From Spirochaetota bacterium (lineage in GTDB: Bacteria; Spirochaetota; UBA4802; UBA5550): a DNA stretch of 44,165 nt. This document shows positions 8,245-17,237 of this stretch, one piece after another (position 1 is the first letter of the stretch; the number at the start of each line of letters is the position of its first letter). The stretch is from contig JAGNKX010000027.1 in assembly GCA_017999915.1 (NCBI GenBank), positions 1 to 44,165 on the forward strand, read 5' to 3'. Below the pieces are notes generated by a model. That model was not told the origin of the DNA and did not search any database. It worked only from the letters and a program-made list of their open reading frames with translations. A program made the translations under genes and the position numbers.

Positions 8245-8973
8245 TTATTCGTCATCGTCCGGAACCCGCTCATTTTTCCCGGTATCCGCCGCCCGGTATT
8301 CGCGGCGGGTGAAATCGATAAGGACCTCCCTGGTCCCTCCCAGGGCCGCTATGGAGAAGCGGAGTTTGAATCTCCTGATGCCAGGCGGTATTTTTTCAAA
8401 GGCCATGACCGCAAGGACCGTGTCACGGGGAGGAATGAAATCCAGCCGTGTTTCGATGGTGTCCCTGTCAATGTCGATTTTATACAGCGCTTCCTGCTCT
8501 CCCGTCATGCGGCGGATGGAGAGCAGCCTGTCGAAATCGCACCACCCGTAGGCCGGGGACCTGAATCGCGCGCCGAGACCGTCCGCCCGCAGGGCCTCCA
8601 TGACGGCGTCGCCTGCCACGATCTGCGCCTTCTCGATGCGGAGCGGGGCATTGAGGGTGTTTTTCAGCAGCACCAGGAACGCCGACAGGGTGGGCGTGCG
8701 CTGAAGCGCCATTTGCGGCCCCGGTTTGCGATACGCCGCCGCCTTCATCAGGTCCTTCCACCGCGCTTCGTCGACCGGTTCCACCGTTATCTCGCAGTAG
8801 ATGCTGCGGACCCTGGCGGCCCGGGCCTGGAGGATGTCGACGGCGATGTTTTCCGTGGGCAGTATCTCCCGCACCAGGGAGCTTCGCTGTCCGCACGACA
8901 GTGTGAGCGGGAGGACCAAGATGAGGGCAGCGGCCGCTGCGGAATGGATCCATTGCATGGGTGATGATTTCAT
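8245..8973 (-). CDS. Lipoprotein of unknown function
   Basis: Starting at the ATG at 8973, the 242-residue product opens MKSSPMQWIH, followed by a hydrophobic stretch and the lipobox LTLSC, so it should be a lipoprotein. Longer in-frame starts up to 9135 run through the divergent channel gene's promoter and into its coding region and lack a signal sequence at the end, so they are unlikely. The mature part looks like a beta-rich single domain; no family is recognised. It is immediately followed by thpR. The ribosome-binding site is weak and the ATG at 8958 is an alternative start. Confidence 0.7.
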   Translation of the reverse strand: MKSSPMQWIHSAAAAALILVLPLTLSCGQRSSLVREILPTENIAVDILQARAARVRSIYCEITVEPVDEARWKDLMKAAAYRKPGPQMALQRTPTLSAFLVLLKNTLNAPLRIEKAQIVAGDAVMEALRADGLGARFRSPAYGWCDFDRLLSIRRMTGEQEALYKIDIDRDTIETRLDFIPPRDTVLAVMAFEKIPPGIRRFKLRFSIAALGGTREVLIDFTRREYRAADTGKNERVPDDDE

Positions 8974-9113
8974 TGGGACCGGACCGGCGCGCGTGATGCG
9001 CTTCTGGCGACAGGGTACCGCGGGGAACGGCGCCATGTCAATGATAAAGCGCTGTCCGGCCCCGGGAAAAATATATTGACGTGTGAAAAGATCGGCGGTT
9101 ATAAGTAGGGGTA

Positions 9114-10109
9114 ATGAAAAACCTCGGAAAATCATTCACCCTGCTTTTCATCATCATCGCCGTCGGCGTTTCCGGCTATTATGTCATCGAGGGCATGACC
9201 CTTTTCGAGGCCTTTTACATGACCATGATCACCATCTCCACGGTCGGCTTCCAGGAAGTGCAGCCCCTGTCGACCGCCGGACGGGCCCTCACCATCGTCA
9301 TCATCAGCGGGGGGATCACCACCGCGGCGTACACCATCGGGACCCTCGTGAGGACGTTTGTCGAAGGAGAAATGAAAAAAACCCTCGGGAGAAGGAAAGT
9401 GGAAAAGAAGATATCCCATCTGAACAATCATTATATCATCTGCGGGTACGGCCGCATCGGGAGCCTCATCTGCAAGGAGCTTTCAGAACACGGCCAGAAC
9501 TTCGTGGTGATCGAGAACGACCCCTCGGCGATCGAGCGCATGGAGGCCGACCGGGTTCTCTACCTGCCCCTGGACGCCACCGTTGACGGATCGCTCATCG
9601 AGGCGGGCATCATGAACGCCCGGGGGATCGTGACCGCCGTCGGGTCGGACGCGGACAACGTCTTCATAGCCCTGACCGCGAAGGGGCTCAGGCCCGATAT
9701 CTTTATCCTGGCCCGGGCGTCGGACGAGGTCAACGAGATCAAGCTGAAGCGCGCCGGCGCCTCGCGGGTGGTGTCGCCCTACCTCATCGGCGGCAAGAGG
9801 ATGGCCCACGTGCTGCTTCGACCCACGGTGGTCGACTTCATGGACATCGCCGCCGCCGAGAGGGACCTGGGGCTTCAGATGGAGGAGTTCCACGTCATGG
9901 CGGGCTCCCACCTGGTGGGGAAAAACCTGGTGGAGAGCAACCTCCGCAAGGAATACGGGGTCATTATCGTGCTTATCAAGAAGCACGGCGGCGAGCTCAT
10001 ATTCAATCCCCAGCCCGCCGAGGTTCTCGAGGCCGACGATACGCTGGTCGTGCTCGGTACGATCGATGACATGAAGCGGATGGGGAGTGAAATACTGGGC
10101 TCCCGGTGA
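9114..10109 (+). CDS. Two-transmembrane potassium channel with RCK (TrkA-N/TrkA-C) domains
   Basis: The 331-residue protein has TM1 (about 6-27), a pore loop with filter sequence ISTVGFQEV, and TM2 (about 58-80). A cytoplasmic RCK module follows: a Rossmann fold with GYGRIG (about 109-114) and a TrkA-C domain (about 245-330). This is the MthK-like architecture of ligand-gated K+ channels. The filter reads TVGFQ rather than the canonical TVGYG; the Phe for Tyr change is known in K+ channels, and the Gln replaces the second filter Gly. The ATG at 9114 follows AGTAGGGGTA. It is divergent from the lipoprotein at 8973 and converges with the gene ending at 10138. Confidence 0.9.
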   Translation: MKNLGKSFTLLFIIIAVGVSGYYVIEGMTLFEAFYMTMITISTVGFQEVQPLSTAGRALTIVIISGGITTAAYTIGTLVRTFVEGEMKKTLGRRKVEKKISHLNNHYIICGYGRIGSLICKELSEHGQNFVVIENDPSAIERMEADRVLYLPLDATVDGSLIEAGIMNARGIVTAVGSDADNVFIALTAKGLRPDIFILARASDEVNEIKLKRAGASRVVSPYLIGGKRMAHVLLRPTVVDFMDIAAAERDLGLQMEEFHVMAGSHLVGKNLVESNLRKEYGVIIVLIKKHGGELIFNPQPAEVLEADDTLVVLGTIDDMKRMGSEILGSR

Positions 10110-10137
10110 GAGAATAGGGAATCGCGCCGGCGGCTCC

Positions 10138-12015
10138 TCAGGAGCCCCGCTTCTCGCCCAGGATCCTGGATATTTTCTTCAGCAGGTCGTCCAGCTTGAA
10201 GGGCTTCGGAAGGAAAAGGTCAACGACGTTTTTGTACCCCTTGATGTTGTCGAGCATCCACCCCGACAGGAGAACCGTTATGGTGTCCTCCTTGATCTCC
10301 TTGATGCGGGCCGAGAGCTCTATGCCGGTGATGCCGGGGATGCCGTAATCGGTGATCACCACGTCATAGGGTTTCCGCCTGAATTCTTCGATCGCCTTCC
10401 TGCCGTCGTCGCAGATGAACACGCGGTTGCCCATCTTGTCAAACAGCTCGAACAGTATTTTCTGGAGCGGCACCTCGTCCTCCACCACGATGATGTCGAG
10501 GTCGCGGAGCCGGTACGCGCTCTCCTTCGCTTCCTGCTTTTCCCGGTTGATGAGGATGCGCGACGGGATGATCGCCTTGATGGCGTATATCTCGGGGGAC
10601 TCTTCCTCGATGATTTTCATGTTGATGACTTCGGCGACCTGCCGGATATCGATGCCGGAGAATATGTTGACGAAGGCGGGCGGTGGAGTCTGAGCCGCGG
10701 CCCCGGTGTCCTTCTCGGCTTCGACGGAGAGGTGCAGGTCGTGGTTCTGGCGCAGGGTGATGCCGATGGTGCCGGTCTTCTGTATCGTGTTGGAGACCTT
10801 CAGGATGATGGACGTGATGATCTCCCGCAGCAGCCGGGTGTTGGTGTTGATGTACACGTTGGAAAAGTATTTTTTGTCCACCCGGATCGTTTTCATGTTG
10901 TCGATATTGTAGACCTTGAACTGCATCTTCGAGAATTCGATGGCGTCCTCTATGACGTCAACGAGGGGCTCGGTGACGCTATCCCCCGTTTCCTGGGCGC
11001 TGCCGATGAAGTTCTGGATCCGCTTCACCTGGCCGGCGATCTCCAGGGCCGATTCCTCCATCATCTGGATGCCCTCGATGACGGAGTCCTTTTCCGTGAT
11101 CTGCATCAGGAGCTGGGTTTTGTTCAGGATGACGTTTACCGTGTTGTTGAGGGAATGGAGGAATCCCTTGGTTATATCGGTGAAGAGCCGTATGCGGTTC
11201 GCGGCGTTGATCTGGTCCTTCAGTTCCTTGACCTTGGTGATGTCTTCCATGATGATCTCGATCGCGGTTATCTCCTTGTCTTCCACGATGGGATAGAGGG
11301 TGAGATTCGCGATCTTTTTTTCTTCTTCCCTGGCCGTCACCCGCGCCTCGCCGATGCGCTGGAACGTGGTCTGCCCCGAGACCAGGCCGGTTATCGCTTT
11401 CCTTACCTTGTCAGCGTCCGGACCGAATAGGATGTCGAAGGTGACGGTCTTTTCGTTCAGCAGTTCTTCGGCGCTGTAGCCGGTGAAGCCCTCGATGGAG
11501 TGGCTGCATTTTATGATCTGCATGTCCTCGTTGACGCGCACGATCGGCATCGGTGAAAATTCAAAGTGGAGGTTGTCGTACCGGAAGTTTTCCTCGGAGA
11601 TGATCGACAGTGTCGACCGGTCGAAGGAAAGGAGACGGTCGTCGACAATGATCATGAGGGCCAGGATCGAGGCGACGGAGTCTCCCGCGAACATCGGAAA
11701 GAGGTATATTTCCACCGGGAGATGGTTTCCGCTGGGGGAATTGACGATGGCAAAGCAGCGTTTTTCGGTTCCATGCAGCGCCGCAAGGTACGACTGGGCG
11801 ATGCGCTTGCGGTATTCCGGGAAAAACGGGTGCTCCCAGTCGAGGCGGATCTCGCCGTTGCCGGCGTCAAAAAAATCGTGGTACGCCCTGTTGCCATAGA
11901 TGATCAACCCCTCCTTGCCGATGATCGAAACAGGGTGCTTCAACGCCTCAAAAATGGCATACTCGGAAGAAACGGACAGTTTCTCTTCCGTCTTGTTTTC
12001 GAAATCAACACTCAT
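10138..12015 (-). CDS. PAS-domain sensor with degenerate histidine-kinase core and C-terminal receiver
   Basis: The 625-residue protein carries two PAS-like domains (about 20-140 and 150-270), a helical region with GFLHSLNNTVNVILN resembling an H-box with its His, and then an ATPase-like region. In that region the N-box (EIITSIILKVSNTI) lacks the usual Asn/Asp and the glycine-rich G boxes are not visible. A receiver domain closes the protein (about 505-625), with phospho-acceptor Asp in VITDYGIPG and the conserved Lys in LPKPF. No membrane segment is seen, so it is cytosolic. It may no longer autophosphorylate and might relay or accept phosphate instead. A hairpin GGCTCCT-C-AGGAGCC overlaps the stop codon. 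Confidence 0.8.
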   Translation of the reverse strand: MSVDFENKTEEKLSVSSEYAIFEALKHPVSIIGKEGLIIYGNRAYHDFFDAGNGEIRLDWEHPFFPEYRKRIAQSYLAALHGTEKRCFAIVNSPSGNHLPVEIYLFPMFAGDSVASILALMIIVDDRLLSFDRSTLSIISEENFRYDNLHFEFSPMPIVRVNEDMQIIKCSHSIEGFTGYSAEELLNEKTVTFDILFGPDADKVRKAITGLVSGQTTFQRIGEARVTAREEEKKIANLTLYPIVEDKEITAIEIIMEDITKVKELKDQINAANRIRLFTDITKGFLHSLNNTVNVILNKTQLLMQITEKDSVIEGIQMMEESALEIAGQVKRIQNFIGSAQETGDSVTEPLVDVIEDAIEFSKMQFKVYNIDNMKTIRVDKKYFSNVYINTNTRLLREIITSIILKVSNTIQKTGTIGITLRQNHDLHLSVEAEKDTGAAAQTPPPAFVNIFSGIDIRQVAEVINMKIIEEESPEIYAIKAIIPSRILINREKQEAKESAYRLRDLDIIVVEDEVPLQKILFELFDKMGNRVFICDDGRKAIEEFRRKPYDVVITDYGIPGITGIELSARIKEIKEDTITVLLSGWMLDNIKGYKNVVDLFLPKPFKLDDLLKKISRILGEKRGS

Positions 12016-12021
12016 CTGAAA

Positions 12022-12068
12022 AATAAATCCTCTGCCGCCGTCATGGCTCCCGGGGCGGCCATGACGGC
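12022..12068 (-). terminator. Intrinsic terminator after the COG3014-like lipoprotein gene
   Basis: An 11-bp perfect stem (12037-12047 with 12058-12068) with a 10-nt loop lies 8 nt beyond the end of the minus-strand gene at 12076. In the minus direction it is followed, after a short AGAGG, by TTTATTTTT. The T run also overlaps the leader of the next minus-strand gene. Confidence 0.65.
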
Positions 12069-12075
12069 CGGTGTA

Positions 12076-13422
12076 TTATTCTACGGTGCGAATATTGATG
12101 AAATGCTTTTCTCTGCTTTTTATTTCAAAATTAATCATCTTGGTGTCCAGCACGCCGCCGTTGTAGCCGATATACTGGACCCTGGCCGTGTACTTGCCCG
12201 GCCCGAGGCGCATCCTTCCCAGCTGGAGGTTTGCGGGAAGGGTGTGCCAGCAGCGCAGGTCCGGCCTGATGGTGGCGAAGAGGGCCGTCCCTGTGCCGGC
12301 GCCGACCAGGAGGCCCACCAGCGCCGAGAGACCGCTGTTGCCGTCGGAGAGGTGCCGGGTCGCTTCACTGGCCGCGACGCCCGCGGCTGCTGCGATGACC
12401 GCTTTCACGATGATCGATCCGGCGACCTTTGCCTGGAGACGCCCGTAATTGTCCTCCATGTTCTTCATGGCCGTGTACTCGATATTTTCAAGGGAATCCG
12501 TGGTGATCTGCTGGCCCAGAACGGCCACCCTCAGGTTCTTGACCTTGTTGGAGCGGATTTTAAACTTCGGTATGGGGTTTTCCGCCAGGCCCACGGTGGT
12601 CAGGATCGATGAGGCGGTTACGCCCGCGGCCAGGCTCTGCGCGCTCAGGGCGACGTTCACCGCCGAGTTCATGCCGGGATCTTCCAGGAGCTTGCCCCGG
12701 GATACCTTGATGGGGCTGCGGCCCGCCTGGAATATCACCACCAGCTCGCCGGTGTTGCCGGAAGTGTTCTGCTTGAGCAGGGCCAGGCCGTCACGGGCCA
12801 TTGCCAGATCCGGTTTGAGCTGCAGGATCTGCTTGTATTCCACCTCCGCGTATTCCCGGTCATCTTCGCTGTTGCCCGCTACGAAGCGCTGCTCATGGGC
12901 GAGGGCGGTGAGGTACTTGGCCATGATGTTCTGCTTGTACCGCGCCTGGCCGTTCTCCGTCTTGATCTTCTGCAGCTCGTTATTGACGGCCTTGAATTCC
13001 ACCGCCGCGTCGTCATACTGCTTCAGCATAAGAAAGTTGATCCCCAGGAACATGTGGACGAGGACCTTTTCGAAGTCCTCGCCGCGGTAGTTCGTCACGG
13101 TCTGGTCCGTTATGAGCGCTCCGACCTCCTGGGAAACGCTGATCGGTTTAATCTTGGCGATGCTCGCGGCCTTTAATAACACCTTATTGCTGTCCTCGTA
13201 TTTGCCGGCCATGTGGAGAAGATAGCCTGCTTCCATCATGAACAGGAGTTGGTCCTTTCCCGACTTGTTCACATAGGGAAGGAGCATTTTCGCCGCTTCA
13301 TACTCCTGTCCCTTGTAGAACGCTTCTTCCGGCGCGTTGATCACCTGGCGGTAATCCTTGGCGCAGGATGCCGTGATCACGATGACGAACAATACGGCAA
13401 GTGTGGTTAATGTTCGTTTCAT
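12076..13422 (-). CDS. COG3014-like TPR lipoprotein
   Basis: The 448-residue product starts MKRTLTTLAVLFVIVI and has a lipobox (ITASC), so it is a lipoprotein. The first half contains helical repeats of TPR type (for example KGQEYEAAKMLLPYV and LKQYDDAAVEFKAV). Glycine/alanine-rich, membrane-like stretches come later (about 330-390), followed by a beta-rich C-terminus. The layout matches the uncharacterised COG3014 family, often encoded next to LpoB. Here it starts 16 nt after the LpoB-like gene, so the two form an operon. A role in cell-envelope or peptidoglycan synthesis is inferred from this pairing only. Confidence 0.75.
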   Translation of the reverse strand: MKRTLTTLAVLFVIVITASCAKDYRQVINAPEEAFYKGQEYEAAKMLLPYVNKSGKDQLLFMMEAGYLLHMAGKYEDSNKVLLKAASIAKIKPISVSQEVGALITDQTVTNYRGEDFEKVLVHMFLGINFLMLKQYDDAAVEFKAVNNELQKIKTENGQARYKQNIMAKYLTALAHEQRFVAGNSEDDREYAEVEYKQILQLKPDLAMARDGLALLKQNTSGNTGELVVIFQAGRSPIKVSRGKLLEDPGMNSAVNVALSAQSLAAGVTASSILTTVGLAENPIPKFKIRSNKVKNLRVAVLGQQITTDSLENIEYTAMKNMEDNYGRLQAKVAGSIIVKAVIAAAAGVAASEATRHLSDGNSGLSALVGLLVGAGTGTALFATIRPDLRCWHTLPANLQLGRMRLGPGKYTARVQYIGYNGGVLDTKMINFEIKSREKHFINIRTVE

Positions 13423-13438
13423 TGGTATGTCTCTTGTC

Positions 13439-14008
13439 TTAAAAGTCGATCCGGTCGGTTGTCGTGGCTTTTAGGAATTCCTGCCTGTCCTGCCACCGCG
13501 TGAGCCCCGTTTTCAGCTCCTTCATGGAAAGGGTCACCGTCAGGTACTGGACTTTTTTGCCGTTGACATAGCGGACATTTTCATTGATATTGCCGAAGAG
13601 GAAAAAGTTGGGCGATCTGAGGTTGCCCGCCGGTATGGCGCTGTCGGGATCGATGAGGCCGGTCATCCCTTTCTCCATCTCGCTGATGGATTCTTTCGTG
13701 TATGATTCCTCGATGAACTGGATCCTCATCTGGATGAGGCTGGTGACCATTTCGTCCGCAAGCATCTTCGTGTCGATATGGTCCGCCGTGTCGTTCTTTA
13801 TCCGCTGTACTTTGATCAGCGCCGGCTGTTTCCAATCGGCTTTCAGGTAGTTGTACAGTGAGCCGACCATCTTGTTGACCGTGGTCTTTATTTCCCGCGG
13901 ACCCCACTCCATGGAGCCTTTGTCTTTTGACGCATCCCGGTACTGGGTGCTGCCGCAGCCAATCAGCAGAATGGATATCGCTATGATCGACAATGACACT
14001 TTCTTCAT
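13439..14008 (-). CDS. Penicillin-binding-protein activator LpoB-like lipoprotein
   Basis: From the ATG at 14008 the 189-residue product reads MKKVSLSIIAISILLIGCGS, a lipoprotein signal with Cys at 18. The mature N-terminus has the family hallmark of an MEWGPREI-like segment followed by KMVGSL, and later a FFLFGNINENVRY strand and the closing SLMELKTG-like strands. LpoB in Enterobacteria is an outer-membrane lipoprotein that stimulates PBP1B. A GAGGAG site lies 9 nt before this ATG. Earlier in-frame starts up to 14185 cross AT-rich intergenic DNA and would bury the signal peptide. It leads the operon with the COG3014-like gene. Confidence 0.85.
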   Translation of the reverse strand: MKKVSLSIIAISILLIGCGSTQYRDASKDKGSMEWGPREIKTTVNKMVGSLYNYLKADWKQPALIKVQRIKNDTADHIDTKMLADEMVTSLIQMRIQFIEESYTKESISEMEKGMTGLIDPDSAIPAGNLRSPNFFLFGNINENVRYVNGKKVQYLTVTLSMKELKTGLTRWQDRQEFLKATTTDRIDF

Positions 14009-14295
14009 ATCACAATCTCCTCGGAGTAATTTTTGCTTATACATCCAATGTATAATAAATTTGACATAAGTAAACCATTTTCCAGTTAAAATGGTTTTTT
14101 TTGAAGTTGCAACACCCCGCCGGGTGAACATATTGTGTATGTGGATCAATTGATAATTAATGGAAAGGGCCTCTGTAATTGTCAATTAAGTAAAATATTT
14201 TTTTATTTTATGGCACGCGCTCCGTCATGGAACTGACGGAGTGTCATTATGTCCCTCCTTGTGATACCGGAAGAACGGCTCTGCGGCAGGGGGAT
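14009..14295. other. AT-rich intergenic region with a hairpin
   Basis: No gene is seen in these 287 nt, which separate selU from the LpoB-like operon on the same strand. It should hold the operon promoter, but no clear -35/-10 pair was found. An 8-bp perfect stem (14220-14227 with 14234-14241) with a 6-nt loop may end the selU transcript, although no T run follows on the minus strand. Confidence 0.45.
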
Positions 14296-15330
14296 TTACA
14301 GGTGGGCCGGGTCCTTGTGCTGCGAACAATAGGCCGCCATGCGCTCCTTCAGCTCATCGATTGCGCCGGCCGTTGATGTATTGTGAACCGTTGCGATGAA
14401 TTCTTTGCGCTGGAGCGAATGACGGTAGAGGGGATCGTAATACTTTTCGAGCATGATCCGTATGAACTCCCTGATGTGGCCCGCCCTGTACAGTTCCAGC
14501 AGGTGATCGACGGTGCCGCGGCCCAGTTTCGGAAAGAGGCTTTCCACGATGGCCGGAATGTTCCTGTCGTCGCAGTGGGGATGATACTCGTCGAAGATGA
14601 TGTCCACGCGCCGCTCCATGGGCGTGTCAAGATAGATCACCGGCGATACCGCCATCAGCCCGTAGAGCGTTTCCGGGATGTGCAGGTCCCCGATCTTACG
14701 CGACTCCCCTTCGATGAGACAATAAGGGGCGCCCTGAAGGTCGCGCAAACGGTCCAGGAGGAGGCTCTCGAAGCGCTTCTGGCTCTTCTGCACGATACCG
14801 ATGCTTCCGAACACGGAGCTGCGATGGCCGGCCATCTCTTCCAAATCGATGGACCAGGGGAAGTTCCTGATGATATCGGTCTTGCCGGATCCGGTGAGTC
14901 CTTGCAGGACGAAAAGGGTCGCCGGCGCGGTTATGATTTTCAGCCGCTCCAGGACATGGCGCCGGTAGCCCTTGTACCCGTGGTCCAGCTTGAATACGCG
15001 CAGGCCCAGTGAATCAAGGAGGGATCCCAGCGATCGGGAGCGCATGCCGCCGCGGGCGCACAGGAGCACGATGCTCCTTTCACGGTACGGCAGAAACGAC
15101 TTCACCAGTTCCCGGAGCTTTTCCCCGACGATCTCGGTGCCGCGCTCGATGGCGGTGTCCCTGCCGGCCATGCGGTAGATGGTGCCCACCTCCTTCCGCT
15201 CGTCGTCGCCGAAGAGGGGGATGTTGATCGAGCCGCTGATGTGATCTTCCGCAAACTCCAGGGGGGATCGCACGTCGATATAGACGCGGTCGTCAATGGA
15301 TAATGATTCGTGGTACGTTATTTCTTTCAT
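14296..15330 (-). CDS. selU: tRNA 2-selenouridine synthase (SelU/MnmH)
   Basis: The 344-residue product has an N-terminal rhodanese domain with LLCARGGMRSRS carrying the catalytic Cys (the family usually has CWRGGMRS). A P-loop domain follows with GLTGSGKT and EGESRKIG. This is the SelU/MnmH layout; the enzyme converts 2-thiouridine at tRNA position 34 to 2-selenouridine through a geranylated intermediate. The ATG at 15330 (MKEITYHESLSIDD) starts at the rhodanese domain; a longer open frame to 15714 runs through the upstream Nudix gene and is rejected. The selenium donor needs SelD, which is not in the window. It lies 35 nt after the Nudix gene. Confidence 0.93.
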   Translation of the reverse strand: MKEITYHESLSIDDRVYIDVRSPLEFAEDHISGSINIPLFGDDERKEVGTIYRMAGRDTAIERGTEIVGEKLRELVKSFLPYRERSIVLLCARGGMRSRSLGSLLDSLGLRVFKLDHGYKGYRRHVLERLKIITAPATLFVLQGLTGSGKTDIIRNFPWSIDLEEMAGHRSSVFGSIGIVQKSQKRFESLLLDRLRDLQGAPYCLIEGESRKIGDLHIPETLYGLMAVSPVIYLDTPMERRVDIIFDEYHPHCDDRNIPAIVESLFPKLGRGTVDHLLELYRAGHIREFIRIMLEKYYDPLYRHSLQRKEFIATVHNTSTAGAIDELKERMAAYCSQHKDPAHL

Positions 15331-15365
15331 GGTCTGGTACGCCGCCCCCGGCCGGGGCCCCGGTA

Positions 15366-16043
15366 TTACAGCTCGGGCATTTTCACGGTCACCGTGACTC
15401 CGGCGGCCAGCTCCTCCGCCGCGCCGATTATGACCCGCATGTAGGGCGCCATCGAGATGTGGAAGAGCTGGGGATGGAAATCGGCCCGGCCGACTTTTTT
15501 CCTCACCGGCTCCCTGCCGTTGAAGCCGAGCACCTCGATGGCGCTGTCGCCGGCCAGTATCGTCTTCAGGTCGCCGAGGCCCACCGCGAAAATACCCGTC
15601 ACCTCGCCGTCGGGAAAACGGTACTGGAAGAGATCGCGGTCGTCGCGGAGGATGTAGACGTGCTGCAGCTCCCTCTGGAAGAGAGGGCCGGTCCGCTCCT
15701 CGTAGCGGTACCATCCGAGGTCGGTCAGGTTTTTTTTGTCGGGGGTGATCCCCACCTCCTCCCGCGCTTCCTTGACGATCTTGTTGCCGGCGAAGCCGTA
15801 GGGGACATGGCCGCCCACCGTGATGTCCAGGCAGTTGGGATAGTTTTCCTTGTGAGGGGCCCGGAGCTGGAAGAGCATTTCCGGCTGCATGTGGACGTCG
15901 CGGAGGATCCAGAGGTGGACCGCTTCGTGGGGAACGCCGTCACGGTGGGCGACGTCGCGGGCGACTGAGTCTCCCGTGGGCAGGCCCGTTTCCCAGTCCC
16001 AGACTTCAAGAAGCTCCATGGTGGTGATTGAATTATTCTGCAT
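15366..16043 (-). CDS. Nudix-family hydrolase, isopentenyl-diphosphate-isomerase-like branch
   Basis: The 225-residue product resembles Nudix proteins of the IDI/YfcD type: an opening strand with DWETGLPTG, then PHEAVHLWIL, then GGHVPYGFAGNKIVKEAREEVGI in the Nudix-box position (given here in part: KEAREEVGI). The EExG end is intact. The first glutamate of the GX5E part is replaced and Lys stands where Arg is expected, so catalysis may be altered. The protein has a C-terminal extension beyond the Nudix fold. The start at 16043 lacks a strong ribosome-binding site; the ATG at 16019 is an alternative. It leads a short operon with selU. Confidence 0.78.
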   Translation of the reverse strand: MQNNSITTMELLEVWDWETGLPTGDSVARDVAHRDGVPHEAVHLWILRDVHMQPEMLFQLRAPHKENYPNCLDITVGGHVPYGFAGNKIVKEAREEVGITPDKKNLTDLGWYRYEERTGPLFQRELQHVYILRDDRDLFQYRFPDGEVTGIFAVGLGDLKTILAGDSAIEVLGFNGREPVRKKVGRADFHPQLFHISMAPYMRVIIGAAEELAAGVTVTVKMPEL

Positions 16044-16222
16044 ACTGTTACACTGCCAGCGCCCCGGTGCGGTTCTAATCCGCCGGTCCCCGGCGCCATT
16101 GGCGGCTCTCCTGCACTGACAGGTTGAAATGATTAAACCTGACGCGATCTTGACAAGCTTTTTTTATTGAAAAATAGCCCCTGAGACTCCGATATATAAA
16201 AAGTATAAACAGGTTGAAGAAT

Positions 16223-17233
16223 ATGACGGAAAAAGATATCCACGAGGGAGGAAGCCGTTCCGCTTCTCCACTCGTTATAAAAAAGCCGGCTAAAATGATT
16301 TTTCCGGTGGGCATTTTTATCATGCTTTTCATCGTGGAGGCAATCATTGCGGCCGGGACGAGCCTCGCCTATTTTTATTACATCGGCAGGAGCAGCATTG
16401 CCACGATCGAAACGAACACCCGCTCCTATGCCATGCCCGTTGCCGAGGCCTTCGGCACCATGGCTGAAATGTGCTACCGGACCAAGAAGTTCGATCGCCT
16501 GCAGTTCCTATTCCAGGAAAAGATCGGGCAGCGGTCGATCAAGGAGGCGTTTTTCGTCCTCAGGGACGGCAGGGTGATAGCCCATTCCGACCCGGCCACG
16601 ATGGAACGCCTGAAAGGGAACCTGGCCGGCGACGAGCTGGCGTACAACATGGACCTGATCCTGTTTCCCGTTATCCAGAAAAGCAGAAACGTTTTTTTTA
16701 CCGATTATAACATCGTAACGAAGCGGGCGCCCTTCGAGCGCCAGTACCGCATGCTCCTGAAGCGCTATTTTTATCCCAACATCGATTCTACCGGGTGGCT
16801 CGCGAGCAGGGCAGTGTACGGCAGGAAGAAACCGGTGGGGGCTGTATGCTTCATCATCGGAAAGGACAGGGTCTTTACCTTTCTCGCCGCCCATGCCGAG
16901 CGGAGCGTGGGGATCCTGCTCATATCCCTGTCGGTGGCCTTCGCCGTTTCACTCCTGGTGACGCTGGTCGTCATGGTCCGTTACCGGAGCATCCAGAAGC
17001 GGGCCCTGGCCGGGGGGGCCGTCGAGACCCCGCACGCTTTCGGTCAGGAGAGCGGTTTTTACGACATGTCTGTCCCGCCGGCCGAGCAGGAGAGGGCCGG
17101 GGATGAGGAGCCAGTCGTCGTCGAGCTTATGAGCATCCCCGAGGAATCTTCCGGCGGAGACGCCGTGGCCGCAACGCCCTTTCACCAGCGGCGTGAGATA
17201 AAGGATCCGATCCCTGCCGATGACAAGGAGTGA
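16223..17233 (+). CDS. Membrane protein with two transmembrane helices and an extracytoplasmic sensor-like domain
   Basis: The 336-residue product has a short cytoplasmic N-terminus, TM1 (about 28-52), an extracytoplasmic region of about 170 residues, and TM2 (about 222-245). A charged cytoplasmic tail ends at the stop overlapping the next ORF. The outer part (FFVLRDGRVIAHSDP and GAVCFIIGKD) looks like a Cache-type ligand sensor. No kinase, GGDEF or methyl-accepting module follows, so the signal must pass to a partner. The ATG at 16223 has AGG 9 nt upstream; a TTG at 16214 is an alternative. The STAS/zinc-ribbon gene begins 4 nt later and is the likely partner. Confidence 0.72.
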   Translation: MTEKDIHEGGSRSASPLVIKKPAKMIFPVGIFIMLFIVEAIIAAGTSLAYFYYIGRSSIATIETNTRSYAMPVAEAFGTMAEMCYRTKKFDRLQFLFQEKIGQRSIKEAFFVLRDGRVIAHSDPATMERLKGNLAGDELAYNMDLILFPVIQKSRNVFFTDYNIVTKRAPFERQYRMLLKRYFYPNIDSTGWLASRAVYGRKKPVGAVCFIIGKDRVFTFLAAHAERSVGILLISLSVAFAVSLLVTLVVMVRYRSIQKRALAGGAVETPHAFGQESGFYDMSVPPAEQERAGDEEPVVVELMSIPEESSGGDAVAATPFHQRREIKDPIPADDKE

Positions 17234-17237
17234 CAAC

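Noticed and set aside
10132-10146. GGCTCCT-C-AGGAGCC hairpin at the end of the PAS/receiver gene
   Set aside because: It overlaps the stop codon, has a 1-nt loop and no T run, so I do not call it a terminator.
10087-11430. Plus-strand open frame opposite the PAS/receiver gene
   Set aside because: Its Asp/Val/Leu-rich composition mirrors the opposite strand; PAS and receiver motifs are on the minus strand.
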